This document shows positions 1 to 12,107 of a stretch of 64,000 bases of DNA, one piece after another; position 1 is the first letter of the stretch, and every line of letters begins with the position of its first letter. The notes below the pieces were generated by a model, which did not search any database, was not told where the DNA came from, and was given only the letters and a program-made list of their open reading frames with translations. The translations under genes were made by a program, and so were the position numbers. The stretch covers positions 13,144,001 through 13,208,000 of the forward strand of contig CM041465.1 in NCBI GenBank assembly GCA_023213395.1, given 5' to 3'. The stretch is from Cycas panzhihuaensis (Eukaryota; Cycadophyta).

Positions 1-99
1 CCCAAGACCATATTCTAACTTCCCTTCAAGATTCCACCCAAGAGGGTGATGATCCCATCTTTTACCTAAGTGACCAAGAGCACCCAAACTACCATCAAT

Positions 100-1975
100 T
101 TCCCACATACAACATAGGTGCATCTACTTCTATGGAGTATTATCACCCTGGTGATAGTTCCTATGGGGACTACCCTATAGGTCCCATCTCACATAAGAAG
201 CCTTCCACCTTATATGAGCAAGTGGGAACCCGTCCCGCAGATGTTGTAGAAGTGTTTCAACAATTCTTCCAAGCTACAAGTACCCAACTACCTTTGAAGT
301 GGCTAAAAAGCATCCTTCGTAGCATGGCACCATCCTCTTCTACATATGTGCCTCGATTTCTCTCAACCTATATCTATAGCCATGATAGGACCACCTCTTA
401 TTATTCCATCCTCTTCGCACTTTCCTCACATCCAAGGCACTATTTAGGGTGCACTCATATCCTAAATTGTTGTGAGAATTCCCCTCCCAAGTTAGGCAAC
501 CATGTCTCAACCAACTATGGTTCATGCTCCTCTTACATGACTTAAGGGACCTTCACATCCCCAATCTTTGAGCCATGTAGGACCTATCCCTGTGCACCTT
601 CATCCACAATTAGTGGGCCCTTCTCTTTATATACCTCTAGGGTATACATCCTAACCTTGGGGGCATGGAAAGGGAAACCCCTTTCTAGTTTATGGGGTGG
701 ATTCATTACACCCATATAGAGTTGCACCTCCTACAGGTGGCCCATATAGGCAAAATTCCATCCTTCACCCACCTTCTTCGTCTTCTTGTTTAACCTCATA
801 CATGATGCCTTCCCAAGGAGGATTCATCCCTCCTCAAGGCCCTTTCTCTCATATGCCCTCTCAACAAGGGGCATACCCTCAAGGTGTAGTGAGCCCTTCT
901 CACTTTCTCCCCTCTTATCCAACCTTCCCTCAAATAGGAATGGGTCCTTTCCATCAAGCAGGTAGGAACCTATATCCTTCTTATGCTAAAACTCCTAAAA
1001 GAGGACTTGGGTATCCATACCCACCTCCTTCCTCTTCTCTTATTGATGCACCAGATCAACCAACAGTTCGTCTCTTCATTGATTATAAGTTGACTCCATT
1101 ATCCATTAAGGCACTTAGGACTAACCCACTACCTCACCCTCCTAAGGTATCTAAATTTGATGGGACCTCCACATCACAAGACCCAATCAAGTATTGTTAG
1201 GAGATTCTCCATGGTATGCATTGATTATTAGGCTTACGACCATATCTTAATGAAGGTGTTTCCCTACTCATTGCATGGAGATGTTCTCAATTGGTTTTAC
1301 CATCTCCTTGCTTACTCTATCTACTCTTTTCAATAGCTTATGGATGAATTCATTAACTACTTTGATGGAGTTCATCCTTTTGAGAGTGGGATCAAAGCCC
1401 TACTCTCTCTTAAGCAAGGTCATAATGAAATGAATCATGACTTTGTGAGGTGCTTCCATGACCTCCTTCATTTTATGAAGGCCACATTGCCTAAGAAATT
1501 AAAGAGGGACCTTTTCATGAATACCCTTCATCCTAAAGTCCATATTGAAGTCCTCAAAATGGGGGAAACAACATGCAAGTCTGCCATAGAGAAATTCTTG
1601 GTGCTTGAGGCCATTAAGATCTAGGCAGGTCTTAAAAAGGCTCTTAAGTCATTGTAATGATGCGAGGCACCCCCTCTGTCACACGATTAATAACCCCAAA
1701 AACCTCCAAGGCCCTCTTCCCATGCAAAGGAAAGGACCTTGTATCCCATGACTTCTTCCATACATTTGTTCAAATGTATGGTGAGGGAGATAAAACTCTA
1801 ACCTTCTCAATTGCCTTTAAACTCTCATAGGCCTATCCACCAAGCATCTTAATCCACACCACCCAAAAACATAAACACCCACTCTTCTTAAGCCAGGAAG
1901 ACTAGACCCTCCTCATAAAAGAAGTGGTGCTCTATCCATAGTGAGTGCTTTCATGAGGATCTACAATGTTAGGTG
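100..1975 (+). pseudogene. gag pseudogene of element A
   Basis: This is a gag (capsid/nucleocapsid) remnant. The N-terminal third (about 130-545) is low-complexity. A proline-rich stretch at 697-1200 contains the LHPYRVAPPTGGPY motif shared with C and B. The capsid-like core at 1340-1624 has the 'FINYFD...LKQGHNEMNHDFVRCFHDLL...ELKRDLF' type pattern found in Tat gags. A zinc-knuckle-like motif of the form W-C-x2-H-x4-H-x4-C is readable near 1925-1970. The frame is interrupted by stops, including a TAG at 1198-1200 that also occurs at the same codon in B and C. It would not give a full-length Gag. Confidence 0.75.
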
Positions 1976-2429
1976 TAATACCTAGAGCTTACCCCACCTC
2001 GTGACTCTTCCCCTAGATACGCATCTAAACCCAACTTAGACCAACTTTTCCATCATGATCCTTTCCCCAAATATAGGGAATAGGACTAGCCTACCCAAAG
2101 TAGAGGAAACAAGAATAAGGATGATCCCCTAACCCCTCTTCCATGCCAATGAAGGAAAAGAGGACAAGGGACTCACCCTCCCCTCCTAGTTCCCATCCTC
2201 AAACTTCTTCATCATCTTAACCCTGAAATAAGGGAAAGAGACTTATCTAGATGCTTGAAACCACTCCTTTACACCTAGTCACAAGATCTCAAACAGCTAA
2301 AGAGGCTATTGGGACCTCCTCTTCCTAATAAAACTTTTTTGTAAATAGTTTACCTTATAAAATTTTTGTGTTCCCTAAGACCATTCCCATTTACGCAAGC
2401 TTTTATGACTTTTAAAAGGCACTTCCCCA

Positions 2430-3045
2430 ACCTATAGGAAAAGGAAAGTCCTTCTCGATAGTCAACAAGCTCTATACCATGGCTACCAGGATGTCCATGA
2501 TGGATGTCTTATAGAGTTGCCTTGAGCAATGCACTCTCCTTCTTGAGGCTTTAGGTTAAGATGATGCTCCCATCCATGCTTTGGGTACCACCCTAAATTG
2601 AGATCCCCTCATTGCTTTTGACCTTAAAGACCTCCTATCAACAAGTAAAAGGGAGTACTAATGGTACTATCCCTTCACTACTTCCATTGACACTCCCCAG
2701 TGCACACTTAAAAGGACAATTATAGATAATGGTTCTTCTATCAATGCTATGCCCTTGTGTATAATGTAAAAATCAGGTATAGTAGCTCTTGAGCTAGTCC
2801 CATGGCATTTCCAAGGATACGATGGTAGTGAAAAGATACCCTTGGGATCGATTTCTATCCCTCTCACCCTTGATGATAAGACTATCCTCACTGACATAAT
2901 AGTCCTCGACATAGACGTAGACTACAACCTCTTGTTAGGATGCCCATGGCTTGATTAGATGGAATCTATGTGTTCATCCTATTAGGGGAAACTAAAATTC
3001 ATCCACAAAGGGTGAATGAAAGATTTTTCCCAGGAACCCCCTCCT
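2430..3045 (+). pseudogene. Aspartic protease pseudogene of element A
   Basis: This retropepsin-type protease region would process Gag-Pol. Readable landmarks are the active-site motif DNGSS (about 2725-2745) and the flap/second-half motif DYNLLLGCPWLD (about 2918-2955). C has DNGSS and LLLGHPWLDQM in the same places. In-frame stops occur after AMPLCIM and after PWLD. The codon before RTIVDNG, which is a stop in C (TAA) and D (TGA), is a sense AAA here. The region ends just before the insertion point of element B. Confidence 0.75.
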
Positions 3046-3071
3046 ACATGACTATCACATCAACCTCATTA

Positions 3072-3076
3072 GGTGG
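3072..3076. repeat. Left target-site duplication of element B (GGTGG)
   Basis: GGTGG directly precedes the TGTTTCC start of B's 5' LTR and recurs at 16104-16108 directly after its 3' LTR. The host reading (protease-RT linker of A) continues across it. Confidence 0.8.
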
Positions 3077-5603
3077 TGTTTCCCGGCTTCCGGGAATGGA
3101 TACGGAATCACCGACTCAGGTAAGTGCAGGTATGTCTCTAGCATTATCATCACTTTTGTGTCTTGATTATGCCTTACATATTTGCATGCGTATGACTTTG
3201 TGGGCGGCACAGTGGTCGTCCACACCTATGTTTAACTATGGCGACTATAGCGAGGGCACACTCTTAGCGAGTGTGGCACCACAGTGGCCGTATTACTTCA
3301 CATCGCCCTCCTCTCTCCACGGATCCACCGGGTTTGCGCCACCTCCACCGTGTGATGTCTCATCGTCGCTTGGTTAGCTTGCCACCTCATTTGGGGGCCT
3401 ATTTACGCTCCCGTGGGCCGTTTCTTGGCTTGTTTGCTCCGGGTGGGTGTTTTAGTTGTCCTTTAGCCTTTTAGTAGTTGCCCCGACTGGGCCGGTTGGC
3501 GGGCCCCATTTGTGTCTCTGGTGCATCTGGCCGTAATCTTGGCAATCTGCCGTGATCTTGTGATGCATTGGAATTTTCAGCGATTTGGAATATTCGGCAT
3601 CTGCTAAAATTCCAGCGATTGATACCTGTCTCATTTGTTTTTAAAATCATGAGTGGCAATTTCGCATTTATTGCGAAGCGCCACGTGGTTCGCCTTTTCC
3701 CTTCGGTAGGTACTATTCGCGTACTTTAGGGTTTTGCTTTAGTACTTAAGCATCTTTTGGAACTTTTTGGGATCTTTTTACTCATTTTTGGAAGTTACTC
3801 TCTCTTGCTGCTTTCTGCTTTCTGCTTTCTGCTTTCTTGTAGGACACTGCACTCTTCATCTGACGCCGGCTCTCCTTGGCTCGGTTGAGACATTCTCTCA
3901 ACCCCTCAGCGCCTTGGAGGGCTCCTTTGAAGTGGTTTCTAAGGGGTCTCTATCCGAGGCGGTCCATGAGCCCTACGTTTGCAGTGTTCTCCATCATACC
4001 GTAGCGAGGGCCTCAAACACCTTTCTGCTCCGGATCTGGGCGGTTTTTCGACCCTCCTTCATTGTCCTTTGGGTGAGGCAAGCCCTTGCCTCTTCCTCCC
4101 AGTACTCTTTACTTTTTGTTAAGTTCTTTGCAATATTCTTGCTCCGACTCATTTGTTCATGTTTGTTGCTTGAAGTTTGATCCTCTTTCCTTTGTGAGGC
4201 TTTGTTCCACTTTCTCTTGCCTCTTACTGCGTTTCTTTGTCCAAAGCAACGGCGTGAGGGTTGCATAGGCTTTGGGAGAGGGCTGGGTGGATTCGTACCA
4301 CCTTCCACGCTCCGTGGCTCCAAGCCCTCAAAGCTTCCCTCTCGCCTCATGTTGCTCTTGGCCATCTAAACAAGGGTTTAGAGACTCAGGTAAATTTGCC
4401 CAAACCCGGTAGCATCACGAGTTGCAGTGACTTGGGACCTTGCTCGAGTTTGGGAATCATTCGTAGTTCTCAACTACCATTAGGTGGCTTTGCCTTTGCT
4501 CCCGATTGCGGTTTGCTCCGTAGCATCCGGTTCCCGTGGGTGTCTTTGGGTCTTTCTTGCCCCTTCTTGCGGTAGTTTTCTAGCCTTGAGTCTTGACTTT
4601 CTCCTCGGCCTCGTGGCTCTTGGGAGAGGTTTGGGCACCAATTGCGGGCGGTAGGCCACTCAGGAGCTTACCTTGTTGTTTCCTTTCATTTGGATCGTTC
4701 TTCTTTGGTATTTTCCTTATTGGACTAACATCGATGCATGTACATTTAGACTCTCGTTTATGTTGGTAGACATATATTGCTAGATCTTTGTGTTGCATAT
4801 AGGTGTCTCCCCTCGGCGGGAGGAGGCCGTTGTTGCTACTGGTACTCGGGAGCGGAGGCGTTGCCGTTGCCCCCTTCCACCGATGGCGTCCCTTGCATGT
4901 GTCATATTTTATGCTATCTCATTTGCTAGTTAGCGTTTCTTTCCTTCCTTGATTATCGCATTTATTTTTCTGGGAAGGTAAAGGAAGCCCTGATACTTCA
5001 TGCTACATTTCACATCCGATGCAGCTGTGGTGGTTGGAGTGCTCCTCAGGAAGGCTCGCCATCTCTCACGCCTTGGCCCGGTGCAGCTTTGTCCCCTCGC
5101 ACCTTGCTTTTTACCTTTTATTCCTTTCCTAGTAATTAGAACATCGAAAGATTAAAGGGAAAATTGCCTTTGTATTAGTTTGCAATTTGTTTGCCTTGTT
5201 GCATGTACTTTTGTTATTCGTAGGAAAGGTTGTAGGAGTCTTCTTCTCCCTTACCCTTCATCCCTCTTCCTTAAGCCTTGGCTCTTGCTTCACATCGCTC
5301 GTATACGGTTAGTTTGCATAGGATTGTTCTTGGCCTATCCTTGTTAGGTTCTTTCTCTCTCCCTTGGCCACCCAAGGGTGGGAGGGGCCTACTCGGTCAA
5401 CCGGGTTCGTCCTCGTATCTTCGCCCTTCGCTCAAGGTGGTGAAGGGTCACTAGTAATAGCCATACTCCATTGCGGATCCGAACTCGCTCGGCGCGTGGC
5501 GCTCTGCGTGGTAGTTGCTTGCCTTGTAGGTTCCACTCCCTACAGTTTCGTCACCCTCTCTCCCCGCTTTATCGATCGGCGGTTATCCGTGTATTGGCGT
5601 CCA
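3077..5603 (+). repeat. 5' LTR of element B
   Basis: It runs from TGTTTCCCGG to GGCGTCCA (TG...CA) and is repeated at 13584-16103. U3 holds an ATG plus consensus splice donor at 3096-3125, a G-box and a TATA-like box. The rest (about 1.8 kb) would be R-U5 leader. A block at about 4260-4320 (GGCTTTGGGAGAGGGCTGGG...ACCACCTTCCACGCTCC) is shared with the LTRs of C, D and E. Confidence 0.9.
3682..3750 (+). promoter_or_regulatory. LTR promoter of B: G-box CACGTG (3682-3687) and TATA-like TACTTAAG (3743-3750)
   Basis: A perfect CACGTG G-box lies about 60 bp upstream of a TATA-like box. The same arrangement is seen in C (25886 and 25953) and D (57132-57137 and about 57062-57070 on the - strand). G-boxes are bound by plant bZIP/bHLH factors, so stress, light or hormone control of the LTR is a reasonable inference. 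In B's 3' LTR the G-box is changed to CGCGTG. Confidence 0.6.
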
Positions 5604-5620
5604 GCGACCATCTTTGGGGC
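5604..5620 (+). other. Putative primer-binding site of B
   Basis: GCGACCATCTTTGGGGC directly follows the LTR. It matches the equivalent TGGTGACCATCTTGGGGC of element C apart from a damaged start. Tat/Ogre elements usually use an arginine tRNA primer with a site of the TGGCGACT...GGGGA type; the match here is only by resemblance. Confidence 0.45.
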
Positions 5621-5851
5621 TGCCCGATGAGAGCTAGTCTCGCTCTCTTGGTTGGTTTCGCTACTCTGTGTGATCCTTTCTATACATGTCTTGACCTCCA
5701 CGTTGGGCGGCCCCAGCGCGTGTTATACCATTCCTTCTCTTTTCGACATCGTCGATCGACCTTACATCTTGGTTTCTCTCGTCGTTTGCGGTCTACCCCC
5801 TTTGTTAGAAGACCCGGTATAGCCTTCTTGCCTCGTCGGATCACGATCCGT

Positions 5852-7704
5852 ATGGAAAAATACTCTTGGATTGGACCTACCACGCTTGATTGCCGAAACC
5901 CAAGCTCTTCCTTACATCATTCGAGTCCACCCAAGGGTGGCGACTCCTTTACTACCGTCGATCAACACCTTTCTTGTGCTCCCCATCCTTCTACCCGCAG
6001 TAGAGGATCCGTTCCTCCCGAGGATTGCCCGCGCGATGGCGATTTTATGAGGAACCTTCGGATGGACATGCCTTGTTCGAGGTCCGATCACCTCTTATGG
6101 GTATGTGGGGACTCCTCCATTGGCGTGCTTGAGGCTCTTGGCGGATGCGGCCGTGCGGCGTGCTCTCAACCACGTCCCGAATGGCTTGAGGGTGTCTGCG
6201 AGGAGCCTCTTCCTCTGCTCTTCCCCTCACGCTTCATCCTCGTCGCCTTTCACTGTGACAACAAACCCTTTCGTGCCTCTACGCGTCGCCCCATTCGTTT
6301 CTGCGGTGGGGGCACGTGTGGCACCTTCCATCCCTTATCAAGGCCCTAATGCCTTAGGGCCTTCTCACCGATAATACGTCCCTCGGTGGGGTTAGCATGC
6401 GTTCCGATCAACTAATGTCTTAGTCTCCCAATCGGCACATGTTGCTCCTAGTAGGCCTAGTCGCCTGCTAGCCTTCCGGTACCGGTCGGTGGGATTCGTT
6501 CCCACGCATCCTCCAACCAGTAGCGTTGGTGCTTCTTTCTACATTCCCCGGTATACTTCTCAACCTTGGGGCGGGGTAGAGAAGCCGTCTTCCGTTATGG
6601 GGTGGATCAGCTACACCCATACGGAATGGCCCCACCTACGGGTGGCCGTATGGGCGAGAACCCGATTCGCATCCCTCTTGTCGCCATCTAATGCGGTTCC
6701 ATCGGGTTGTGCCTTAGCAGAATCGACTCCCTTCAGGCGCCCTTTTCCCACCTCTTGTCGTGAGGGTGGTTCCTCAGGAGGATGGGTGTCCTACCCCATC
6801 AGCTCCTTGCGCGCCCTGCCGGCGTTCGTTGATCCTACAGTTCGAGCAAGGCGCGCCCGTGGACTTTAGGTCAACCCCTCTCTCGGTTGAGGCGTTGCGA
6901 ACCAACTTGCGCCTCACCCTCACGAAGTTCCTAGATTCGATGGGACTTCGTCATGAACCCGTGAACATGTCGTAGTTTCTCTATGGCATGCATCGATTCT
7001 TGGGCTTCTGACCATATTTTGATGAAACTCTTTCCTCGATCCTTGCGGTGGCGCCCTTAAATGGTTTTATCGTCTCCCACCTTTCGATCCATTCATTCCG
7101 GCAATTGGTGGGCGAGTTCATCAATTACTTTGATGTAGCTCGCCCATTCGAGGCGGGATGAAATCCTTCTCTCGCTCAAACAAGGTCACGATGAGATGAA
7201 TCGTGACTTTGTGCGGCGATTCCGCGATGCGCTTCACTCCACCGGCGACTTTGCGGAGGTGGCGGGACTGTTGTCAATGCGCCGTCCGAAGTCCGCGTGG
7301 AAGTCCTCGAGATGGGGGCGACCACGTGCGATTCGCGATCGCCAAGTGCTTGGCGTTGGAGCTATTGAGATCAGTGGTCTCGAAACCTCTTAAGCCCTCC
7401 TGGCAGTGAGGCACCCCCCTACCAAAGACACTAAACCTTCTCGGTAGTAGCGGTCTTCCTCTCATCCTCACAGGAGGACCTTAGATCCCCTCACCTCGGT
7501 ATTGTCGCTCGTTCGGCGTCTGATGAAAAGCTCAAGCTTCAAGGTCCTTCGTCTCCTACTTCAAACAAACAAGTCCAACAAACTACCCAAGCTCCTCTTC
7601 CCGGGAATGGGAGCATGATCCTCCCAGCGAGAAGGTCAGGCCCTCGCTTGAGAAAGTGGTGTTCCATTCATGGGGATTGCTTCCATGACGATTCACGTTG
7701 TAGG
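5852..7704 (+). pseudogene. gag pseudogene of element B
   Basis: I place the start at the ATG at 5852 because C has an equivalent ATG at 28145 in the same context (MEKYS versus MEGYS). The order is a low-complexity Ser/Pro-rich N-terminus, a proline/glycine stretch (about 6480-6700), a capsid-like core (about 6860-7400, 'FDGTS' class motif then the ELKRDLF-type region, frame-broken), and a zinc-knuckle motif WCSIHGDCFHDDSRC at about 7657-7704. At least several frameshifts separate these blocks. The TAG at about 6973-6975 occupies the same codon as stops in A and C. Confidence 0.7.
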
Positions 7705-8094
7705 GCCCGGCATCGAAGGATGCCCTCGGCCGATTCCTCTCCCAAAGCGGGCCTCGAGGCCTAATCTAGACCAACTTGGTTCACAAGGATCGTTCCTAAA
7801 CATGGGGAGCGTGATGTAACCCCAAACCAAGAACAAGCGTAGCAGGAAGATCACGATCCAGCCCTTCCGCGACAAAGGGAAGGCGCGGCTCTTCTCCCTC
7901 TTCTTGTTCTCCTGGCCGTAGTACTCCGTCGCCTTCACGACCCGGAATAGGGAAGAAGGTGATTCGGTTTGAAGCAACTCAGGCTTTCGCCCTTAGCGAT
8001 CTCAAGCTGCTAAGGCGGCGGGGCTGCCGGTTCTTAGTTCCTTGAGATCCTTAGGAGACCCTTCCTCAAAATCCCTCTTTCCCAAGGCTATTCA

Positions 8095-8730
8095 CATGGC
8101 AGGGTCGTTCACGACTTTCGAAGGGCACTTGCAACCCAGGAAGGGTAAACCCTTCTCCGTCGTGGGCGAGCTCCACCGCGATCGGCTGCGAGAATGTCCT
8201 TGATGGGCGTTCGAGGAGTTGTCGAACAGCGGGCCCTCCTCTGGAAGCTTTAGGATCGGGAGATCGCCTATCACGCTTTGGGCGTCGCCCAGGTGGCGGA
8301 CCCACTATTTCCTTGATCCTAAGGATCTTCCTCCATAGGTGAGCAGGAGCGTCGGTGGAACTTCCCATTCACCATCACGATCGTCGCTGATTGTACCCTC
8401 AGAAGCTGTTGTCGACAGCGGCTCTTACATCGATACCATGCCCTTGCGTGTTATGCAAGAGCTTGGTATCTCATATGGAACGTTCCTGGCGATGCCAAAG
8501 TATGACGGTGGCGAAGACCCCTCTCGGATGCATCGCGATTCCGCTCACCCTCGAGGGCAAAAGCCGTCCTTGCCGATGTTGTAGTCCTCGGCGTTGGCGT
8601 GGATTACAACCTCCTTCAGGTCGCCCATGGCTCGACCAAATGGGGCCGTGTGTTCGACCCTTTGGGGGACTTAAATTGCGTCCATGACGGACGAATGAGA
8701 GTGGTTCCGTGAGCGTCCTTTGCCAAACAA
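8095..8730 (+). pseudogene. Protease pseudogene of element B
   Basis: It aligns with C 30530-31180. The region before the active site is frame-disrupted. The active site reads as VVDSGSYID instead of the DNGSS of C. The C-terminal DYNLLLGHPWLD motif is recognizable only with frameshifts near 8600-8640. It is non-functional as it stands. Confidence 0.65.
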
Positions 8731-9639
8731 ACTCGTTATGCGATTCGGCAAACCAAGGTTCACCCACTCACGCCTCGGCTTGTTCAATTGGTATACCCAA
8801 TCCATCGGAAGAAGATCCCATCTTCCCTTCCTAGTCTCGCCGTTTTGCCCCTATTGGCGTCGGGAGTTATGGGTACCTTGCTTAGTTCGGCGATGACGAA
8901 TCGCTTGGCGGAGGCGAGGTTGTCTCCACCCATTTCTTTCCTTGGCATGATAAGTAGTACATCTCGCTCTAGACCCTCGTTTGGAACCTCTCTCGTTGGT
9001 GAGACTAGCCCCATGGCGTGTCACACACCATCGCTCGTCTTGACACTTGGCCGTCGGTTCTTCTTTTCATTACCCTCGCGGTGATGGTTTTGAGGTGCCT
9101 TTCGCTCCTCTCGAGGAGCCTCTTTACAGTTTTCCTTGGTTCCATGAAAGAGTTGAGCGATCCGATGATCACCACAGTCCGTTGCTCCTTTCCTTCTGGC
9201 GCTTCTTCTACTCGAAATAGGGTCATCCATGGGTGGACTATTTGAGGATGATGGCTCTATTTGAAACACTGGCGGGCCTTGCACCTAATCGCCTTGGTCA
9301 CCAGGCTCGGTCACGGAAGATCCTTGCGATCGGATCACGCTCGCCGTCAGATCCCTCTCTATTCCTCCTCCTCCCGTTGATCTTGCCCTCTTCACTTTGA
9401 AGAGGGCAATGCCATGTGCATGGGGAATTCAAGGCGTAGTCTTGGCCCGAGCAAGGTCATTAGGGTTGGGCGGAATGCTCTCTGATGAGATTAGGGAATA
9501 TTCCCTTGTTCCGAGAATTTGAGACATTTTCGCGTGGGATTATCTTGACATGAAGGAATCGACCCTCGATTGTCACCCATAACCTCACCACCCTTCTGGC
9601 GCGATCACATGCGCCCGAGCGGCGTCCTCTTCACCGGCT

Positions 9640-10210
9640 CTGCCGCCGTCGAGATGGAGGTTGAAAAGCTTCGGATCTTTGAGCTTATTACTTCTATTGA
9701 TTACCCTAAGTGGGTCTCTAATATTGTTCCGTTGCCAAAAGAGCGGGGCAATCGCATATCTTCGTCGATTTCGCGATATCAACAACGCTTGTCCTAAGGA
9801 CAATTTCCGCTACCCTTCTTAGATCAAATCATTGATCGCCTTGGCCGGATTCAGTGATGTCCTTAATGGCGGCTTCTCGATTACAACCAAATTGATTTCC
9901 CGAAGACCGCCATAAGGCGGCCTTCACTACTCCACAGGGTACCTTCGCCTACAAAGGCGATGCCCTTTGGCCTTAAAATGCGGTGCTACATATCAAAGAG
10001 CCATGCACTTCATCTTCCACGATCTCATCAGCGACCGTTGGAGGTCTTCATGGGCGATATGATGGGTCTTTCTCGCGAGAGCCCATCACCCTTGAGCTTG
10101 CGTGCCATCTTCTCCGCGATGCGCGAGTATCGCGTCGATCTTAATCGCTCAAATGTGTGTTTGCGTCACGGGTAAACTCCTTGGGTTCCTTGTATCCAAA
10201 CTAGGAATTG
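9640..10210 (+). pseudogene. Reverse transcriptase pseudogene of element B
   Basis: Recognizable RT blocks in order: EVEKL...LITSIDYPKWVSNIV (about 9655-9725), the 'NNACPKDNFP' block (about 9778-9812), 'AFTTPQGTFAYK' (about 9920-9960), MPFGLK (about 9960), and VFMGDMMG at 10044-10067. The catalytic motif is FMGD, so the first of the two conserved aspartates is changed to glycine on top of several frameshifts. Confidence 0.7.
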
Positions 10211-10249
10211 ATTGACCACGACAAAGTCGGGCGATCCTCGACATCGCCT

Positions 10250-10700
10250 CCTAGAACTCAGCGGCGGATCAAGTCGTTTCTAGGTAGGCTCGGTTTCCTT
10301 AAGGCGCTTCCTAGGCGATTTGTTGTGAATGCTAAACCCCTTACGAACTGTTGAAGAAGGGCTCCTTTTGCACAGTGCGACAAGACCCAAAAGGCCTTGA
10401 AGGACTCGAGGAAGCCACGGCTTGGCTCCTACGTTGGCGCCTCCCAGGTTGATAGGCCCTTCGTTTTGTATACCTCGGCGGTGCGAGTCCTTGGGCGCTA
10501 TGCTCGCTCGGGAGGATGACTCGAGGCCGAGAGGCTATATACTTCATCGATCGTACCCTTGTGGGCTAGATTTAACTATTCCCTGAGAAGGAATGTCTCT
10601 CCTTGGTCTCTGTGACCCGAAGTTTAGGCATTACTTGCTCGGCGGTACTAAGGTGATCATTCAATCAGGTCCTTGAGATACTTACTAACTCGTTCGGACT
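10250..10700 (+). pseudogene. RNase H pseudogene of element B
   Basis: This is the connection/RNase H region following RT. It aligns with C 32780-33240 (the KTQKALEGL, FVLYTSA, SLVS, FRHYLL and LRYLL-type motifs are scattered over frames). Frameshifts and stops prevent translation. Confidence 0.6.
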
Positions 10701-10959
10701 TGGCCGGGTGGGGTGGTCGTTGGGCTATCCTACTCCAGAATTTGATCTCCTTATCGTTAGCAGGAAATCAAAGAAGGGCATGATAGTGGTAGAGCAACTT
10801 CAGAACACCCTATCCTAACTCCTTTGATACTCCGTTGATGACTCTCTCACAGATGAGTCTATCACGGCGATCAGGAGTTCGTCCCCATCCACTCCGCAAA
10901 CCAATGAGTGAATGCGGTGACATAGTGCGGTATCTCACCTGCGACAATACCGCCCGACA

Positions 10960-12107
10960 CTAGTAACAAAGTTAAATCTCGCATCCGGACTTACGCTCGG
11001 CAATACCTCCTCGTGGGCGGTATTGTACAAGAAGGTCGCCGATGGGATCCTTCTCATTGCGTCACCCATTGGCCAAGCCAGCGAATGCCACCACGGCATT
11101 TGTGGGGGTCACTTTGGGGCGATCTATGGCTCGGAGGATCCTCCGTATGGGCTACTTTTGGCCATCTCTTTTAAAGGCATGCGCCTTTGTCTTTGAAATG
11201 TCGGCGATGTCGAGCATGCCAACATTTCCCATGTGCCTTCGAGACTTTGCACCTATTGTTTCGCCATGGCCTTTTCGCTCGATTGGGGATTAGACCTCAT
11301 CGGGGCTATTTCCCATATCGTCGTCGCGACACAAGTTCATCTTGAGCGCCACGGAGTATTTCACCAAATGGGCGGAGGCCATCCCTTTGATCACTACCCG
11401 GCAAAGCGATTGCCACATTCATCTATCGACACATCATTTGCGCTTGGGATTCGGACGTCACGATTCAAATAATGGAACCCCCTTTTGTAATAAGGAGGTG
11501 GATGAGCTTTGCGAGAAGTTTAAAATCTCCCATAAGACTTCCTCTCCTTACTACCTTCAGGCAAATGGCCAGGTGGAGTCTTTTAACAAGACTCTTATCA
11601 ACATTCTCAAGAAAACCGTCGGTCAATCCCAAAGGGATTGGCACCTTCAGCTGCCCTCCGCCTTATGGGCTTATCGTACTTAGTCAGTTCGCCAGAATGA
11701 CCCGTTCTCCACGGTCTCGGGACTGGCGGTACTCCCATTGGAGGTGGAGATTCCTTCCTTGCGAGTCTCCCTTGAGGTTTCATCGGCGATGAGTCGATCC
11801 GTCGAACTGCCTTTCTTTGGACCTCGAAGCTTTGGATGAGAGGCAGCTTAGCGCTTATCGAGGCTAACACGGCATCAAAGCCCGTTCACAAAGGCCCACG
11901 ATAAACACTGCGTTCAGCCCTTTGTTTCACAGGGACTATGTCCTCAAGCTCGAATATCTCCATGGCCGTTTGACCAAATTCCAACCCGGTGGGTCGGTCC
12001 TTTTGTCATTATCGAATCTCTCGATAATGGTGCCTATAGGATAGCCACCACGGAGGGCTCGAATTTGAAGCGGGTTAATGGGATGTTCCTTAAGTTTTAC
12101 GCTTGAC
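10960..12107 (+). pseudogene. Integrase pseudogene of element B
   Basis: The order is a zinc-binding N-terminus (HHGICGGHFG at about 11085-11115), then the D motif GLDLIGA (about 11288), the NGTPFCNKE region (about 11475) and a catalytic Glu in QVESFNK (about 11570-11590), then a C-terminal part ending with a KFYA-type terminus at about 12104. The catalytic domain from about 11472 to 11683 stays open, but the N-terminal and C-terminal parts are shifted. Confidence 0.75.

Larger units (their letters stand above)
1..3076 (+). mobile_element. Element A, left part (gag and protease) of a decayed Ty3/gypsy Tat-group retrotransposon
   Basis: This is the internal 5' part of an old element whose 5' LTR lies left of the window. 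It aligns in order with gag and protease of the better preserved element C (28145-31200), but is AT-rich and has many stops. It breaks off at 3076 inside the protease-RT linker, exactly at the start of element B, and the same coding order resumes at 16104. The 5-bp repeat GGTGG on both sides of B shows that A is the insertion target. Seen directly: order and homology; inferred: single original element. Confidence 0.85.

Noticed and set aside
3120-3377. Unspliced reading of the U3 mini-gene in B
   Set aside because: In B the acceptor AG is changed to GG and the second exon is frameshifted relative to C and D, so I do not call a gene there.
3767-4575. Open stretches inside the B LTR leader, both strands
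   Set aside because: Not kept in frame in the second LTR of B or in C and D; no family resemblance.
5471-6349. 292-codon open stretch across the LTR-gag border of B
   Set aside because: It starts inside the LTR, crosses the primer site, and only its part after 5852 matches gag; after about 5950 it is in the wrong frame relative to C. Chance openness in GC-rich DNA.
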